A DNA stretch of 7,347 nt from an uncultured Clostridia bacterium (lineage in GTDB: Bacteria; Bacillota; Clostridia; Oscillospirales; Acutalibacteraceae), in contig CANQIG010000095.1 in NCBI GenBank assembly GCA_947623765.1, positions 1 to 7,347 of the forward strand, written 5' to 3'. Position 1 is the stretch's first letter; each line of letters opens with the position of its first letter. Below the pieces are notes generated by a model. That model was not told the DNA's origin. It did not search any database and saw only the letters and a program-made list of their open reading frames with translations. A program made the translations under genes and the position numbers. This document shows positions 6,056-7,347 of this stretch, piece after piece.

Positions 6056-6700
6056 ATGCTGTTGAATTTCCTGCTGCCGAAACACTCCGGAAAGCGCCTC
6101 GCGCTTTTGCTGCTCTCCGTCCTGCTGTGCGCGCTGCTTTGCGCCTGCGCCGGCACTTCGCAGACGTCCGAATCGCCGTCCACGTCCCCATCGCCGTCCC
6201 CCTCGATGACCGGCGCGCCGGAACCCACGCCGCGCCCCGAATCGGAATCGTCGCCGGAGGAGGAAGCGGGCGTTTCCGAAAACCATTCCGGGATGCTCCC
6301 TGCGCCGGAGGTCGGCAGCCGGGAGTTCGTCGAGGAATTCCTGCTGAACCCCATCGACGCGCAGTTTGAGGAGGGGATGTCGCTCGCGTCCTCCGTCGCG
6401 GAGATGCTGGAGGTGTGTACGGACGTCTCCGAAAAATGGAACGCGCAGATCGACTCGATGTACACGCAGCTCGTCGCTGAGGACGCGGACCCCGAGGTCG
6501 CGGAGCGGATCACGGAGTCGCAGGCGAAGTGGCTCTCCGAGCAGGAGGACGCGCTCGCCGAGATCCGGGAGGCCGTCGACGAGAACGACTCCATGTCTCC
6601 GCTTTCCGCCGCCGAGAACGTCATGCTCTACTACCGTGCCCGCGCGATCGAGCTCTGCGCCGAATTTTACGCGCAGACCGGTTCTCTGTCCTTCGGCTGA
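6056..6700 (+). CDS. Lipoprotein with LprI/DUF1311-like domain
   Basis: A 214-residue protein. The N-terminus has basic residues (K9, K13, R14), a hydrophobic stretch (15-28) and a lipobox-like L-C-A-C with lipidated Cys at 31, so it should be anchored to the outer face of the membrane. A Ser/Pro/Thr/Glu-rich linker runs to about residue 85. The remaining part is mostly helical. Its pattern, W...I..MY.QL followed by ITESQAKWLSEQE and a second helix pair around YYRARAIELC, resembles the lysozyme-inhibitor LprI-like N-terminal family (DUF1311). That assignment is by eye and moderate; a lysozyme-inhibitor role is only a possibility. The last eight codons (QTGSLSFG) and the stop lie inside the first unit of a downstream tandem repeat, so the native C-terminus may have been altered. 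The gene appears monocistronic, with a hairpin terminator 29 bases past the stop. Confidence 0.82.
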   Translation: MLLNFLLPKHSGKRLALLLLSVLLCALLCACAGTSQTSESPSTSPSPSPSMTGAPEPTPRPESESSPEEEAGVSENHSGMLPAPEVGSREFVEEFLLNPIDAQFEEGMSLASSVAEMLEVCTDVSEKWNAQIDSMYTQLVAEDADPEVAERITESQAKWLSEQEDALAEIREAVDENDSMSPLSAAENVMLYYRARAIELCAEFYAQTGSLSFG

Positions 6701-6848
6701 GCCGCACTGCACAAACGAAAAGAAACAGGCCCCGGCGCACGCTCTTTGCGGTGCGCTGGGGTTTTGCTTTTCCACGCTGCCCTGCACGAGGCGCGGCCCT
6801 TTGCGGGGGAGTTCGCCCGTGCGGGCAGGTTTCGTGACGGCTTTCCGC
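6673..6848. repeat. Tandem unit R1 (176 bp), overlapping the lipoprotein 3' end
   Basis: The unit begins GCAGACCGGTTCTCTGTCC and includes the final eight codons and TGA of the lipoprotein gene. It contains a small hairpin CGGC-TGA-GCCG with the stop codon as its loop, the terminator-like hairpin at 6730-6761, and GCCCG-TG-CGGGC at 6815-6826. It ends at TTTCCGC, directly abutting R2. Confidence 0.88.
6730..6771 (+). terminator. Intrinsic terminator of the lipoprotein gene (in R1)
   Basis: CCCCGGCGCAC (6730-6740) pairs with GTGCGCTGGGG (6751-6761) over 11 bp with one G-U pair, followed by TTTTGCTTTT. It lies 29 bases after the stop codon. Equivalent hairpins occur at the same place in R2 (about 6908-6937) and, eroded, in R3. 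Confidence 0.75.
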
Positions 6849-7027
6849 GCAGACCGGCTCTCTCTTCTTCGGCTGAGCCGCACTGCACAAACAAACAAGA
6901 AACAGGCCCCGGTGCACGCTTTTTGCGTTGCGTTGGGATTTCGCTCTTTCCGCGCCGTTCTGCATACGAGGCGCGGCTTTTGCGCCGGAGCTCTCCCGTG
7001 CGGGCCGGTTTCCCGGCGGCTTTCCGA
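6849..7027. repeat. Tandem unit R2 (179 bp)
   Basis: Same order as R1: GCAGACCGG..., CGGCTGAGCCG, AAACAGGCCCCGG, then a hairpin followed by a T-rich tract. The terminator-like stem has changed in sequence but still pairs through several G-U pairs (CCCGGTGCA against TGCGTTGGG). A second stem CCGCGCC/GGCGCGG (6949-6976) is intact, and CCCG-TG-CGGG is kept. The copied gene tail reads QTGSLFFG-stop. Confidence 0.88.
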
Positions 7028-7200
7028 GCAGACCGGTTCTCTGTCCTTCGGCTGAGCCGCACCGCTCAAACGAAAAGGAAACAGACCTCGACGCACGCTT
7101 TTCGCGCTACGCTGGGGCTTCGTTCTTTCCGCGCCGCCCTGCACAGGGCGCGGCCTTTGCGGTGGGGCTCGTGCGGGCTGTTTTTGCGGCAGCTTTCCGC
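7028..7200. repeat. Tandem unit R3 (173 bp)
   Basis: The first 35 bases are identical to the start of R1, including the QTGSLSFG codons and stop. The terminator-like stem has two mismatches. CCGCGCC/GGCGCGG is present around 7129-7153, with an alternative perfect GCCCTG-CA-CAGGGC hairpin. GCTCG-TG-CGGGC keeps pairing with one G-U pair. Confidence 0.88.
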
Positions 7201-7274
7201 GCAGACTGGCTCCCTGTCTTTTCGGCTGAGCCCCACTGCGCAAATGAAAAAAGCCGGCCCCGGCGCTCGTTTTG
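7201..7274. repeat. Partial tandem unit R4
   Basis: GCAGACTGGCTCCCTGTC starts a fourth copy that can be followed through GGCTGAGCCCCACTGCGCAAA and GGCCCCGGCGCTCGTTTT, then stops. It is the most diverged copy: one extra base precedes the stop-codon equivalent, and the terminator-like stem has lost its 3' arm. Confidence 0.75.
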
Positions 7275-7347
7275 AACTGCCCCAGATTATACAGACAGCA
7301 CAAAAAAGCCTCTAAGCAGGAAATATGAAGATTTAAGCGGAGTGGCG
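7275..7347. other. AT-richer end of the window, nothing identified
   Basis: The repeat array gives way to more AT-rich sequence (CAGATTATACAG, GCACAAAAAAGCC, GGAAATATGAAG). No open frame, RNA fold or promoter with both boxes could be supported. It may be the upstream region of the next gene beyond the window. Confidence 0.5.

Noticed and set aside
5542..7274. CRISPR array
   Set aside because: The repeats are 140-180 bp, imperfect and adjacent or few; there are no short identical repeats with unique spacers, and no cas gene is visible.
7286..7291. ATTATA, a minus-strand TATAAT
   Set aside because: No acceptable -35 box lies 16-18 bases away, and no minus-strand gene follows it in the array.
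4940..7303. A 787-codon minus-strand open frame covering the NUDIX gene, the leader repeats, the lipoprotein and the tandem array
   Set aside because: It overlaps two well-supported genes, is Arg/Pro/Ser-rich as expected for GC-rich antisense, and reads successive repeat units in different frames because unit lengths are not multiples of three.

Overview
The window looks like part of a chromosome from a GC-rich (about 65 % by eye) Gram-positive of the class Clostridia, probably an uncultured gut member of the Oscillospirales or a neighbouring order. The assignment is inference. It rests on the polysaccharide-degrading GH2 enzyme with clostridial-type C-terminal domains, a DHHW-family envelope protein, an LprI-like lipoprotein, strong GGAGG ribosome binding sites, and consensus TTGACA/TATAAT promoters in otherwise GC-rich DNA.

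Positions 1-4705 hold a tightly spaced plus-strand run: a GH2 glycosidase (5' end outside the window), trpS (tryptophanyl-tRNA synthetase), and a membrane-anchored DHHW/AlgX-like SGNH-type protein. Gaps are 17 and 25 bases and one intrinsic terminator closes the run, so it is probably one transcript. Its members share no obvious pathway. No T-box leader precedes trpS.

Positions 4724-5923 are transcribed from the minus strand. A NUDIX hydrolase of the ADP-ribose pyrophosphatase type is followed by a tRNA-Arg(ACG), which has its own perfect-consensus promoter and a 14-bp-stem terminator starting one base after its CCA end. The NUDIX gene is preceded by a leader of about 420 bases containing two copies of a roughly 143-bp GC-rich repeat with an identical 41-bp hairpin core. 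A good minus-strand promoter (TTTACA-17-TATAAT) sits just beyond the distal copy.

Positions 5924-7347 hold a plus-strand lipoprotein gene with an LprI/DUF1311-like domain. It is followed by a tandem array of a ~176-bp unit (three full copies and one partial). The first unit contains the last eight codons, the stop codon and the terminator-like hairpin of the lipoprotein gene, so every later unit carries a copy of that gene end. Unit lengths (176, 179, 173) are not multiples of three, and the array is best read as non-coding structured DNA/RNA.

The points most worth following are the lipoprotein-tail tandem array, the repeat-filled NUDIX leader with its palindromic/direct-repeat promoter, and the unusual operon pairing of trpS with a glycosidase and an envelope SGNH protein. 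Nothing here amounts to a clear new defence or mobile system.
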